Shown here in pieces: positions 1 through 10,604 of a stretch of 64,000 nucleotides of DNA. Each line of letters starts with the position of its first letter. The stretch's first letter is position 1. The stretch is from Podocnemis expansa. Lineage: Eukaryota; Chordata; Testudines; Podocnemididae. The notes beneath the pieces were generated by a model. It was not told where the DNA came from and did no database searches. It saw nothing but the letters and a program-made list of their open reading frames with translations. A program made the position numbers and the translations under genes. The stretch is from positions 37,599,614 through 37,663,613 of the forward strand of contig ML681992.1 in the NCBI GenBank assembly GCA_007922195.1. Direction: 5' to 3'.

Positions 1-254
1 TGAGGAAGCAACCAGCTCTTTTTTTGTATGTGTACAGTATCAGCTCACCTTAATGTTTTATTTAAGGCAGTAACCTAGCAATCATGAAGGAACACTAGAG
101 TTACTGCTGGTTTTTATGTTTAGACAGCAACAGTACCCAAAACAAGCTGTGCGGTTTTCCTACTACAGAGGAAAGCACAAAGATAGGTTTGGAGAGCATA
201 AAAGCTAAATTTAGCAAATTTCATCTGACATTGACTTACTTTATGGTAAAAAAA
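1..254. other. Unassigned non-coding sequence
   Basis: AT-rich sequence with no convincing coding frame, repeat terminus or RNA gene that I can see. Confidence 0.5.
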
Positions 255-350
255 TCAAGGAGTCCTGTGGCACTTAAAGACTAACAGCAACAGGACTCCT
301 TGGGGTTTTTTTGCTGGACTAGACTAATACCACTGCCCCTTTGGAATTTG
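255..350. repeat. Family A interspersed repeat, two opposed fragments
   Basis: A forward piece (aggagtcctgtggcac, then ttaaagactaacag) is followed at once by a reverse piece containing caggactccttgg and then tggactagactaatacc. The same words recur at 5.37, 9.6-10.3, 11.7-12.3, 16.1, 23.7 and 33.0 kb, so this is a dispersed family. I know it as very common in turtle genomes but cannot name its class. The head-to-head arrangement here is a rearranged or foldback copy. Confidence 0.7.
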
Positions 351-434
351 ACTTTGTGGTGATATAGTTTATTACTGTCTTTTGCATTGAGCTATTCACT
401 CCCCTGATGATATGTCTTTAATGATTAGAGAAGA

Positions 435-672
435 AAGATCATCCAGTGATTAGGGCACTTGCTTGAGAATTGTGAGACTCATGAGCAGTTCTTTGCTGTT
501 GCAGAGATTTTCTTGAGCATGTGACTTATTCTTTCTGTTCCTTGGTTTCCTATCTACACACTGGGAATAATGTAGTATTTCCTTACCTCACAGCTGTATT
601 GTGATAATAAATACATTAAAGACTGTGAAATGATCAGACAGTCTGATGTTAGGGATGTATAGGAGGCCTTTA
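435..672 (+). repeat. MIR-like SINE, degenerate copy 1
   Basis: The order matches a MIR/CORE-SINE: a decayed tRNA-like head (agtgattagggcacttgc), then a decayed 'gtgacttattctt...ccttggtttcctatct' block, then 'cactgggaataat' and 'cctcacagctgtattgtgataataaata'. MIR is an ancient amniote tRNA-derived SINE. The copy is old, with many substitutions and small gaps. A second copy lies about 700 bp downstream in the same orientation. Confidence 0.65.
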
Positions 673-1169
673 GGTAGAAGATTCAGATACTTCCATGTAC
701 AATTTGAAGGTGCCCATGGTCTGCAGATGTTAACACTGATTTGTCAACAGATATTTGCAGCTGTTACTGAAAGTCTCTTTATTCTGCTATTACATTATAG
801 GCCAGGGCAGGGGTGTTTCCTCAAGAGGAGATGTAACATGGTTCTGGTAGGTGGTGCCCTGTAACCTACAGCTGGCGTATGACTCACTAGGGCCATAGTT
901 ACACATCCCTACTTTCAATAAATATTGTGGTTTTATTATTATACATCAGTTGTGAAATAGCTTCCTTCAGTTTCTGTATCATATATCTCTCATACAGTAA
1001 TATTCTGGCAGAGATTTCTGCAAGGCTCAATTTAACAAACACCCAGGGAGATGATAAATTCACTAAGTGCTGAATTTGAGTCATGGAATTGGTTCTCAGC
1101 CTGAGGAACAAACATAGTAAATGGATACTGAGAACAGAGCTCCCAGGATTCAGTAGGGTAGTGAAAAGG
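673..1169. other. Unassigned non-coding sequence
   Basis: Only short open frames of at most about 70 codons, with no recognisable domain and no repeat signature. Confidence 0.45.
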
Positions 1170-1385
1170 AAGTCTCATCAGGTGATTAAGGCACTAGTTC
1201 AGGACCTGAGATCTGGATTCTAATCTGTGCTCTGCTTCTGATTTGTTGTGTGTCCTTGGGCGGTCATTTACTGCCTCAGATACCCACGGGAAAAGTGAGG
1301 ATAATAGCATTTCTCTCCCTCACAATGGCACTGAGAACAAACACATTAAAGATTGTGAGGTGCTCAGATGGGTTATTATCTCATT
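1170..1385 (+). repeat. MIR-like SINE, degenerate copy 2
   Basis: Same order as the copy at 435-672: 'caggtgattaaggcactag', 'gttgtgtgtccttgggcggtc', 'tcatttactgcctcag', 'gaggataatagcattt' and 'cattaaagattgtgaggtgc'. The B-box region is eroded, so it is unlikely to be transcribed by RNA polymerase III. It ends near an A-rich tract at about 1400. Confidence 0.7.
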
Positions 1386-1514
1386 ACCCAAGAAAGAACG
1401 ACAAAAAAAAAAAAGGAAAACAGGAGCCAAGGAGCCTGTTACCTCCTAGTGTTACATTAGCCGTTTTTACAGATGATCCTCTTATCATCCAATACATCCA
1501 GGTTTTTCCTCTTC

Positions 1515-1860
1515 CTAAGTTGATTCCATCTGATACATATTGTTGTTAGTCCCTAAAATGTGTGAACTTGCATATTGCACTATTAAACTCATCCCATTTC
1601 TATTACTACAGTTTACAAGGTCATCCAGATACTGTATGATATTCCACTCATCCTCCATATTGGCAATACCTTCCCACTTTGTGTAATTCATTAATTTTAT
1701 TAACATGCTCCCACTTTTTGTGCCACGGCCATTAAAGATGTTATATAAGATTGGTCTGAAGACCAATCCCTGAAGAAATCCATTAGTTACCTCCTTCCAG
1801 TGTAACAGTTCACCGTTCAGTATGACCCTATCTTTCAAATCCACTCTAAAAAGCAAACAA
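1515..1860 (-). pseudogene. Old LINE reverse transcriptase fragment (CR1/Rex-like), decayed
   Basis: The reverse-strand translation (frame open from 1856 to 1515) keeps a palm-domain pattern: 'VTNGFLQGLVFRP' matches the usual motif B region ([17 protein letters not shown]), and 'GTNNNMY' matches the segment after the catalytic aspartates, where CR1-type enzymes read H-LG-NN. The YADD/FADD motif itself is lost. Only about 114 codons remain of a protein normally near 900. It differs clearly from the CR1 copy at 24.2-26.3 kb, so it comes from an older subfamily. No function is expected. Confidence 0.7.
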
Positions 1861-3550
1861 ACATTGAACTCTGGAAAATATGAATTAATTACCAGAAAGT
1901 CAGAAATTTGGATTTAGATACTTCAGACCTCTGAATTCTGGATGATTGTGAGAGGACCATCGCAAGAACTATAATATAACTTCATTAATCTCTTTACTTG
2001 TTCTAAACACATTGCTGAAAATTACTCCTGGCTATATCTCTGAGTTCAGTGGAATATACAGTATGAATGTATTTAGCCTATTGCAACAGAACCAATGAGC
2101 CAACCTTGAAACAAACATGCTTATAGATGATGAGCCATCCATTGTTGTCAGTGGATTTGATGCATGATTTTTTTTCTTGATACAGGATTACCCCAGTTAC
2201 CTGATAATGGTGAGTCTTGCCTTCTTAATGGAGCTGGTGAAATGCATGTAAAACCACTGAAATACCTAGCTTGCATTAAGACTGGACAAAGCAGATAAAC
2301 CTGTGCAAATACAGGAAAGAGCCAGGTTCCAAAGGAAAGAAATACAAATACAGGAAAAAACCACTTTCTACTGTAGCCTTTCATTATGATAGACATGGTT
2401 TCTGTTTCTGTTGAGTTCTTTACACTGCCACATGAAGACTTTGTCTATGTGATGTGCAATTTTTTTTAATAGACTCTATTTGTAATCCTGAAGAACTACA
2501 AGCCTGTGCAAGATGGCAAAATAGCAGGCCACTTGCAAAGGAAAAGAGAAACCTAAGCCTGTCCAAAAATGGAGCAGTGTTTGGTTTTTGAGAGAGCCAG
2601 TTGCTGAGTGGAGGGGCAGATCCAAGATAGCTGGAAGTACAGTAGCCATACTATTGCTTATATCCTAGGAGCCAGCCATTACAGGTGCGCCTATGTGCTA
2701 TCTCTCTTGCTTGCGTACAACTGCATACATATATAGAACTATGAAGGTGGAACGTATGTTACTGAGTGAAAAAATGTCCCATTCTATTGAAGGAAGAAGT
2801 AAAATACACCTCCTTCCTAATACTTTTCTCCAATTCCCATCATTAATCCTTTTGGACTACTCATGCTGCACTGCAACTTGGGAAGAGAAAGTTTTAAAAA
2901 ATTGGAGATGCAAAGGAAATCAGGAAAGAGGTTGGCCCATTTATTCTTGAGTATAAATTAGACACCTTATGGAATACAAATAGGTTATGGAATTTACTCT
3001 TTTGGCATCATTACTCCATAGATGGTGGAAGGGACATCAATGTGTAACTTGGTTTCTGAAAGTGGAGCAGTGTTTATGAAGTAGCTGGAAAGTGACTACA
3101 TAAAGCCATATTCAGTACAGCCTCCAGTGGATAACACAACCAACGAGATCATTGTAACTCATAGCTGTTAACCACAGGGAAAAGATTGCATCCCGCTGAA
3201 CTTCCCCAATCTGTGGCTTCCTTTCAGTGTCCTGACACCATATCCCATCGCAACCAGAGGAATTCATGAGTTAAGTAAATAAAACAGATACGTAGATAAT
3301 GCAGTCGACTTTTTCTTGGAGGTTTCATGAAAGAAATAGGCAGGATTTATCTATAGCAAGGGTAACTTCTTCAGACACAATAAGGATTGGGGAAGACTCC
3401 TAACAACCATGGAACAGATATAGTCCCACTACATGGGAGGGGCAGGAGTAACAGAGACTACACTCATCCTGTGGCATAGCTCTGTATTTATGTACTAAGT
3501 AATGATTAAAGAGGAACTACTTGGAAGAGTGCTGAGGGTCTTAAACTTGG
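1861..3550. other. Unassigned non-coding sequence
   Basis: No domain-bearing frame, RNA gene or clear mobile element terminus seen. It could be intergenic or intronic. Confidence 0.45.
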
Positions 3551-3558
3551 GTTGTGGG

Positions 3559-3744
3559 CAATGTTCCCTCTAATTACTTGTAGACTGTGTGTGCAAACAA
3601 TTTCTTTGTGTGCGCAAAAACATTTCTCTGTGAGCACCAATATTAGCACTATTGAATTTTTTTCTGTGCACTTTATTTTGTTGTGTGTGCAGGCTTCATG
3701 ACCTGTGTGCGCACGCACACGCGCACAGCTTAGAGGGAACAGTG
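3559..3744 (+). mobile_element. hAT-type MITE, family H1, short form (186 bp)
   Basis: Inverted ends caatgttccctctaa and ttagagggaacagtg enclose a GT/AC-rich body. The flanks are gttgtggg (3551-3558) and gttgtgag (3745-3752), a 7/8 match as expected for the 8-bp target duplication of hAT transposons. It has no coding capacity, so it would need a transposase in trans. Three further copies are at 8486, 13575 and 54951. Confidence 0.9.
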
Positions 3745-3752
3745 GTTGTGAG

Positions 3753-5370
3753 GCTGGCCTCCTATGTAATTCCCCTGAGCATAGTCTGTGTGTTCAGGCA
3801 GTGCCCCATGTATTTTACAAGATATAGATCTATGGAAGCTAAAAGCCTACATACAAACTCTAGGGGTATGGTGGCATTAGAGGGGATAATTATGATAGTG
3901 AAACTGACGTGCTATCATTTCATCAGTAGGCTTTATTCACAATTTTCTCATTCTGTGCCTTCTTCATTGGGAGAACATCATGTCTTCAGGCAAATGGGGA
4001 GGAAAATATTTATTAAAGTCCCCCAGAGAGAATATTCATTTTCCTTTAAACATTCAGTATGTTTGTGTGCTTTATATTTGTTTCTGAAAGGAATATAAGA
4101 TAATAAAATGTAGAGGATGCACACTTTAGTTATTTATTTAATGTGCAGTCTAGAGATCACTTGATTCCCTTCCATGGGGTGTATGGTCCAGGCTTAGGAG
4201 ACCTGACATGGGTAAAGGCACCAAGTTAATCATGTCATATTTAACATGACTTGTCTAAGACTTTTCAAATATGGCAATTTACTGGGCTCTCATGGCCTCA
4301 TTTGCCTGGGTCTATTGACATAAGTCTGATTCCGCTGGAGTTAAATATACTAAAGGGATAAACTGGTGAATCAAGTCTCTTTTTTACGTGGCTGAAACAT
4401 TCCTTCTTTTAGGTTGATTTTGATACCCTCTGGCCCTGATATTGTAAAGTATGACCTGTGTGCAGAAAATTAAACACTTGGGTTAAATGATTACATCAAA
4501 CACAGCTTACACAAAGCCTTAGCTGCCATTGGAGCTCTGCCTTCCACCAACACAGCCACTGGACCCCAGCTGAAAACATCAGACCTAAATAATGTTATTT
4601 CTAACAGCTGAGACACTGAGTATCAACTAAAGTCTTGGTGTGATGTGTCAACATGTCACTTTCCATGAGGGGTAGAGGCACAGCAAAGGAGTCAGCTTTT
4701 TAAAAATATAGAGAAATCAGTAACTATTGGGTTAATTCCCAACCTGGTAAAATATTAATAACAAAGACATGAAAGTGTTCTATTATTTCAAGCCAGGATT
4801 GCACCTCAGCATTGTTCACCTTTAAAAACACCAAGGTTGAAAATTCCAACTCTAATGCAGTAATTGAGTATTGATGCTCACCCTTTGATAGATTTGGAGA
4901 ACACAGGTGTATTATGTCAGGACCTTTGATGAACAATTTTTCCTTTTTATTTCAGTGAACCCACCAGAGACATCAAGCTAATCCTTGTGGTTTATAATCA
5001 GCAGCACTGAAGCATTTATTTGAGGGACTGAGTCTCTCTGCAGCTATAGAGAATTTCAAGTTGAAACATTAATGGTCATAAAAATGTCACTAGCATGACA
5101 TAGTGCCCCTCTCTGCTAGCTATAGTTTTGCAGGAAAACAATTTACTGTAAGCAGCACTTATTCATCTTGGTAAAATACATTCTTATCAAAACCATTTAA
5201 TATGCATGAATTGACATTTTAAATATAAAATATTCTCAAATTCCAAAGCTGCTGCAAGCAACAGCAGCTTGCCTGGTCTTGCCAATGCCCAACCATCCAA
5301 TCCTTCAGAATGTGGCAGGGGTAGAAGATATTTTAGTATTTGTAGTCAGCTTTCTTGCTTCCAGAAGAAG
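3753..5370. other. Unassigned non-coding sequence
   Basis: AT-rich, with short meaningless frames. I see no confident repeat or gene. Confidence 0.45.
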
Positions 5371-5490
5371 CAAGGAGTCTTGTAGCACTTAAAGACTAAC
5401 AGATTATTTATCGCATGAGCTTTCATGGGAGAAAATCCCACTTCGATGATTCCTTGCTTTTTTAGCTGCCCCTTTGGAACTTGCTTTCGG
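5371..5490 (+). repeat. Family A interspersed repeat
   Basis: Contains aaggagtcttgtagcac, ttaaagactaacag, gcatgagctttcatgggag and aaaatcccacttcg in the family order, then a shorter tail ending ctgcccctttggaactt, a word also present at 331-348. It is a diverged copy without coding capacity. Confidence 0.75.
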
Positions 5491-5676
5491 AGAACCCTTT
5501 CTTGATTAGGACAAGAGCCTCTGGGCTCAGGCCCAGATCCTGCATTTCTAGAACCACTATCTCCCTTGGGGAGTGGAAAAGGACTTTGGCTTTTTCACTG
5601 GAGTTATAATAGGGAAAGGCAGTATGACTGCCTCTCTGAGTTTCTATCGAGACCCATTCTGCCACCCCAGTATTTT

Positions 5677-5698
5677 CACACACACACACACACACACA
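5677..5698. repeat. (CA)n microsatellite
   Basis: About 11 uninterrupted CA units followed by a short A run. Confidence 0.95.
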
Positions 5699-5721
5699 AA
5701 AACCTGAGGCTGCCCAAAATA

Positions 5722-6028
5722 ATATGATAGAATATTAGGGTTGGAAGCAGGGGCTTAGCCAGACCTGATATTCTGGCAGGGCCGCTGGCTGACAGCAGCA
5801 GGCCAGCTGAAAAACCTGAACTGGCTATTTCTGGTCATGTGACAGGAAACAGGAAATTTGGGAAGCTCAGTAGCAGGCCACTGGCAGGGAAAGCCCCGCA
5901 GGTAGCTTGGCAGAGCTTGGCTGAGCCTGCTTTTAAAATGGGTGGGCCCTGGCCCACCCACTGCTATACCCCTGTTTGTAAGGGGCCCCAGAAAGTCATC
6001 TAGTTCAATTTCCTGCTCAAAGCAGGAC
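5722..6028 (-). mobile_element. CR1 LINE 3' end, split by a hAT MITE
   Basis: On the plus strand 'atagaatattagggttggaag' (5727-5747) and 'gggccccagaaagtcatc', 'tagttcaatttcctgctcaa', 'agcaggac' (from about 5983) together read as the reverse of a CR1 3' untranslated end. The two parts are separated by 5748-5982. The subfamily differs from the CR1 copies at 10.6 and 24.2 kb (gctcaaagcaggac instead of the gccaaaaaa type). No coding part remains. Confidence 0.8.
5748..5974. mobile_element. hAT-type MITE inserted in CR1
   Basis: Ends are caggggcttagccag and ctgctatacccctg (reverse: caggggtatagcag). Flanks are gttggaag (5740-5747) and tttgtaag (5975-5982), 6/8 identical. Removing the element and one flank restores the CR1 order 'ggttggaag-gggcccc', which supports these borders. 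227 bp, non-coding. Confidence 0.8.
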
Positions 6029-6670
6029 AAAAATGTGGATCTTGGCTTTAAAAGACTGGCATTTTTATACTCATGGAGTTCCTTCTATTTTTCTTTTCAT
6101 TCCTGAGCCCCTAAGGCTCACATTTTCAGACTTTCTCTGCCTGGCAACAGAGCACAAAAATCCGATGCCTTGAATATTAACTTGCCTTCACTGTTCCTGC
6201 AGTTCTGGAGTTCCTGATTTTCTGATTCAAATCCTTTGTTCCTTGGTCAATATCAGCACTCTGTGGAGGAGAGAAGAAAAACAGTAAGGTACTGAACTTT
6301 GGTCCAAAGGCTGATTGTGGGCACAGGACCTGGAGTTCATCTCCACCTGTTACTTAACCCTGAGTGATCTCTTTATATTTGTGTTGTCCACTTTTATATT
6401 GGGAGTAGTGTGGTTACTACATACAAAACAGCTATTACTCAGAGATTCACCTAGTGATCGGATGCTGAAATGGATGGACTACCAAAAACACTGTCAAGAA
6501 TCAAATTATGGAGAGGGTTCTGGTGCCAACTTTGTTTTCTTCATAACAATGTGGTGGGGGCTATCAGTGGCAGCACTTTCAGGGGTTGATTTCTAGCAGC
6601 TGCTTCAGCCTCGCCACGGCTCTTGCAGCAGAGGCTGACCCAACCAAAGGGACTGCCATGTTGGCCTTCA
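6029..6670. other. Unassigned non-coding sequence
   Basis: A 93-codon frame at 6315-6596 has hydrophobic stretches but no recognisable domain, splice context or homologue that I know. I treat it as chance. Confidence 0.4.
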
Positions 6671-6680
6671 ACCTTCCTTT

Positions 6681-6812
6681 CGTGAAGGGATCAACACAGC
6701 AAGAAAAGTGAAAAGCCAGGAAAGGGGCATGGTCAGAACAGATATTTCCTATCTATCTATGGCATTCATTATTTGTGTGGATTCTTCTGACTGGGTTTCA
6801 TACTTTTTCTAA
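6681..6812 (+). repeat. Unclassified dispersed repeat, family B copy 1
   Basis: Shares an ordered series of words with 14001-14140: 'ggga-ca-cacagcaa', 'gtgaaaagccaggaa/atgaaaagccaaaggaa', 'ggattcttc-gac-gg/gattt-atact'. Both copies are on the plus strand and about 130-140 bp long. I do not recognise the family. Confidence 0.6.
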
Positions 6813-7573
6813 AAAAAATTGGTGGGCTTCTATGACAGAATTTTATCCTGATGGATGGGAGGTCCAGGAGAGAGGCCCAGGACAGAGACCATTGAGAGAG
6901 AGTTGACAGAGGGTTCCTTGTCTGAAGAAGGCCACTGGGACTACATGAATCTCTGTGGTGGATACTGAATGGGGGCAAACCCAGAGAGGCAATTCTAATG
7001 GGTTGGTGTTCCAGCATAGAAAGAAGGACATAGGGAGGAGTGAAAGGCCTGGAAATCAGAGGACAGGCTGTGATATGGGTAATAATCTTGAGCGTTCATT
7101 AAAGACCATACTACTGAATGAGTGAGGAACAGAACTTTAATAATACTGACAGAAGTGATTCTCATGCATGCAGCTGGGAGCAGTCATGTTAGATCACTTG
7201 TAACACGTCTTCTAGTTCACACAACACTGTCCCCTGCTAGGGAGTGCCTCTAAAATCACAACTTTCTACAACCGTATCTCTATGATATGCACAGTCTATA
7301 GGGAAGTAGGAAAGGAGCTGGAAGATAGGAAGTGGCCCAGAGAAACAGCAATATTCTGATGGAGCTGAACTAGATGCTCAACCCAGGATCCCTGAGCCAG
7401 AACCTAAAGCAGAAGGTGGGCTTGCATTTCTCTGCTAACCCTGAGGAAAGGAGAAATAAGTTTGACACGGGGACTATTAAACTCAGAATGGGGATGAAAC
7501 ACTTAGCTAAAGAGCGGGCCAACTAATAGTTCTCAGAAGGGGCAGAAGAAGCTCTTGTGTTGGGAAGATTTTG
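6813..7573. other. Unassigned non-coding sequence
   Basis: No recognised gene or repeat boundary. Confidence 0.4.
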
Positions 7574-7860
7574 GCAGGGCTCTAACTAGGGCAGGATGAA
7601 TGGGGCAAAGCCTGGGTGTCAAATTTTAAAGGCCACCAGACCGACTCCTACCTAGCCCCGAAGAGGAATGTGCCTTTGCCAAAGGCACATTCTTCCTGGA
7701 GCCAGGCTGGGGCTGCGGCTGGGGGAGGCTGTCTCCTGCCTAAGCCCTGAGCCTAGCTCGCTGGAGAAAGACCAGGGCTGTAACTACAGTGGGGCAAAAG
7801 GGGCAAGGCCCCAGGTGAAGTATTTTACAGGGTGCCAAAACCATGCTCACACAGATCGGT
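7574..7860 (+). repeat. Family C repeat (hAT-like ends), two left ends in tandem
   Basis: Two left-end words, cagggctctaactagg at 7574 and cagggctgtaactac at 7773, are each followed shortly by a variant of 'ggggcaaagcc' and then a 'ccaggtg/ctgggtgtcaaatttt' word. A third copy starts at 36077, and the complementary right end (ctaattacagccctg) lies at 13145-13159. The cag...ctg termini fit a hAT-like element, but I found no matching right end or target duplication here, so the borders are uncertain. Confidence 0.5.
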
Positions 7861-8485
7861 CCTGCAGCAAAGAAGTGGAGCGTACTGTGCACTGTTCCTT
7901 TCCAGACAGGAGCTTGTGCTAACCTGACAGATTAGGTATTCTCCTGCCAGGACCCAGCTTATTTTAGTGATTTGCACCTCTTTCGGCCACTCTCAAGTCT
8001 CTTACAGCTCCTGGTATTCTGTTATTCGCCCAGGGGCCATGCAAATCGCTAAGATAAGTTGTAGCAGTCAGAGTCTGCTCTCAGCTCAGCCCCCCCCCGC
8101 AGGCTTGCTGAGACACAGAGTAGTTTCTCTCTCTGTTCCAGAGGAAGAGAGGAGGGCAATTTGAATCCTCCTCCAGGCAGGCAGTCTGTGCACATGGCAT
8201 GGCTCTGACTCAGCTTTGCTCCGCTGCCCACCAGCACAGGTGTAAGTATAAGGCACCACGCCTCAGGGGAGGGAAAGGGAAGCTAGGGGGCGAGGCAGGT
8301 GGCAGGCCAACCAGGGGGCTCCAGGTGGGGTGTGGTGCCCCAGAGGACAAATCAGGGCCAGGTCAAGGCAGGAAGGGCTGTCACAAAGACAGTTTGGGGT
8401 CAGATCTGAGAAATACTGGGGGGTGAATGAGTGAGAGACCCAGATGGGACAATAGCTGCCCAGCTGCAGTGGTATGGGCCACAGG
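7861..8485. other. Unassigned non-coding sequence
   Basis: GC-richer sequence with a C run at 8090-8098. No coding support; probably an unidentified repeat. Confidence 0.35.
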
Positions 8486-8671
8486 CACTGTTTCCTCTAA
8501 GCTGTGTGCGTGTGCGCACGCACACAGGTCATGAAGCCTGCACACACAACAAAATAAACTGCACAGAAAAAAATTCAATAGTGCTAATATTGGTGCTCGC
8601 AAAGAAATGTTTTTGCACACACAAAGAAATTGTTTGCTCACACAGTCTACAAGTAATTAGAGGGAACATTG
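8486..8671 (-). mobile_element. hAT-type MITE, family H1, short form, reverse orientation
   Basis: Ends are cactgtttcctctaa and ttagagggaacattg. A perfect 8-bp target duplication, gccacagg, lies at 8478-8485 and 8672-8679. Exactly 186 bp, the same length as the copy at 3559-3744, and collinear with it in reverse complement (for example the 'gtgctaatattggtgct' core). Confidence 0.95.
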
Positions 8672-8679
8672 GCCACAGG

Positions 8680-9605
8680 GTGGGGAAGTGGGTAGCTTTG
8701 GGGCAGTAGGGGGAGGGAGAAACAGGTGGTTTGGGGGACATGGGGGGTGGACAGTTTTGTGCTGGGCTGGGGGTGTGGCTAGGAGGGCCTAGGTGGCACA
8801 ATAGCTGTTCAGGGTGGTTTTGAGCTAGGTAGGGCACTGAGTTGTGGGGTGGTTTGGGGGACAATAACAAGGGGCTATTTTGGGCCATTTGTGGCAACAG
8901 TAGGGGGAGAAATAACTCCAGACACTCTGTAATAGTTCGGAGAAGAGGTTGGTAGTGGTTTTTTGGGGGGGATGAGCTGGAGCTGCTTTGGTTGTGTGAA
9001 GCTCTCTGGAAGAGGCTGGGCTGCAGGTTGCTGGCTGTACCACAGATGGGCTGGAAATGTGAGAAGCAAATGCCAGACTTCTTATGGTGGGTCTCTGGAG
9101 TGTCTGAAATAACTCAGGTTTCTAGCAGAACTTTCATAAGAATAATAAAAAAAAATGTTTAGAAAATTACCTGTTTGCAAAAATAAATACTGTGCAATAT
9201 AAGCCCTCCTGGAACATGATGCTGTGGGAAAAGAGACAGAGCTTGGGGGAAGATGCTGTAGAGAGGGTGGGGGGAGGAGGATGAAGAGGGCAAGTGCAGT
9301 CGGGGGGCATTGGAGATGAATGATGGGTTGCTGGTGGGTGGGGTGGTTGGAGAAGTGAATGATGGATGGAGAAATGGGATGGAGCCATGGCAGCTGGTTC
9401 CTAGAGGAGACATGGAGGGATAGCATGGCTAGCTATGAAGTTATAGTCACTTACAAAGAGTCTCTCAAAAGGTGTCCATGTCTTGAAGTAACTGATCTTT
9501 CTCTGTGGTTGGCCTATGGATTTGAGCAATGGGGACACATCCTGCCATTGATAGGCAGCAAGACAGATCCTTCTGTTCTCGCTACCAACAGGCTCTGGCA
9601 CCTCA
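8680..9605. other. Unassigned sequence with a G-rich strand
   Basis: Between about 8680 and 9400 the plus strand is strongly G-biased with many gggg runs. Proline-rich frames on the reverse strand follow from this composition and carry no recognised domain. Confidence 0.4.
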
Positions 9606-10316
9606 AGCTCACCCAAAGCAGTAGCCATGTTAGTCTAGTTCAGTAAGGGTGTGTTCTCACAGCCCTCTTATTTCGAAACAACAGAGGTTCACACGACGCA
9701 CGATTCCCGTTGTTGCGAAACTACTTAAACCACATGCGGGAGCGAAACAACCGTTATTTCGCCAGGGTGCTGAGGGGTGTCCCTTGGCCAGCGCCTGCAG
9801 AGCGGAGCTGCAGGCACCGGCGGCTGATCCTGCCGGCTTATAGCCCGGGCTGCTCCCCCGACCCCGCCCCCACTGGCGGGGTTGGGGGAGCAGCCCGGGC
9901 TGCCGGCTGAGCCCGGCGCCCCCGACCCGCTGGCGGGGTCCATCGCCCCCGCAGCAGCTCGTCCCCCCCGCCGGGGGCTGCAGCCCCCTTTCTGGGGTTG
10001 CAGGGTGAGCGGCTGCAGCCGCTCACCCCCAGGGGACTGCAGCTCCCTGGCATGGTTTCGAAATAGCAAGTTCACAGTGTTTTGCCTTATTTTGTTAATT
10101 CGAAATAAGTTGTTTCGCAACGAGCATTATTTCAATACAAGTTGTTTCGCAACAACCATATCGAAATAACTGGCTGTGTGAGAACACAGCCTAAGACAAG
10201 CAAACAAGGAGTCCTGTGGTACTTAAAGACTAACAAATTTATTTTTGCATGAGCTTTTGTGGGAGAAAATCCCACCATATAATCCTTCCTTCTGAGCCAC
10301 TATCCAGTTTCATCAG
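9606..10316 (+). repeat. Family A repeat, interrupted by a Harbinger MITE
   Basis: Left part 'gtagccatgttagtctagtt' (about 9620-9640); right part 'aacaaggagtcctgtgg', 'tacttaaagactaac', 'gcatgagcttttgtgggag', 'aaaatcccacc' (10200-10280), then a tail to 'catcagacacc'. Excising 9647-10191 with one TAA rejoins a continuous family A unit. This copy shows that the 'gtgttagtct' and 'ggagtcctgtggcac' words belong to one repeat. Confidence 0.75.
9647..10191. mobile_element. PIF/Harbinger-like MITE with GC-rich core (545 bp)
   Basis: Terminal inverted repeats gggtgtgttctcacag and ctgtgtgagaacacagcc are flanked on both sides by TAA (9644-9646, 10192-10194), the 3-bp target typical of PIF/Harbinger. 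The arms are rich in tttcgaaataa words. The core at about 9780-10050 is very GC-rich, with an internal inverted repeat around ccccgccccc and gcagcccgggctg. No transposase is encoded; long frames in the core are composition artefacts. Confidence 0.8.
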
Positions 10317-10604
10317 ACACCAAGACCCTTGTGCATGCAGGTAGGAGGCTGATGTTGACAAAACTTGGTGGTTTTGTGCCTGGTCTTTTCTCTGCTATGT
10401 TATGTTTCATATAATAATAGAGAAGTGCTTTGTTAGATGAGTCTGCAGCTAGTCTCCTGCAGTGGTGAGGCAGGATGCTTTAAAAGCTCTTTTGATAAGA
10501 CTGCTACACATTACTGTAGCTGTCATATTTTAGGGGAACTGACTGGCTGTGGAGAGGGGTAATGAGTTCCTGAACCTTTCACTTGTAGCTAGTTCAAATC
10601 CATC

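Noticed and set aside
3652..4098. 148-codon plus-strand frame with Cys/His-rich start
   Set aside because: The first part is the end of the hAT MITE; the rest shows no domain or splice context.
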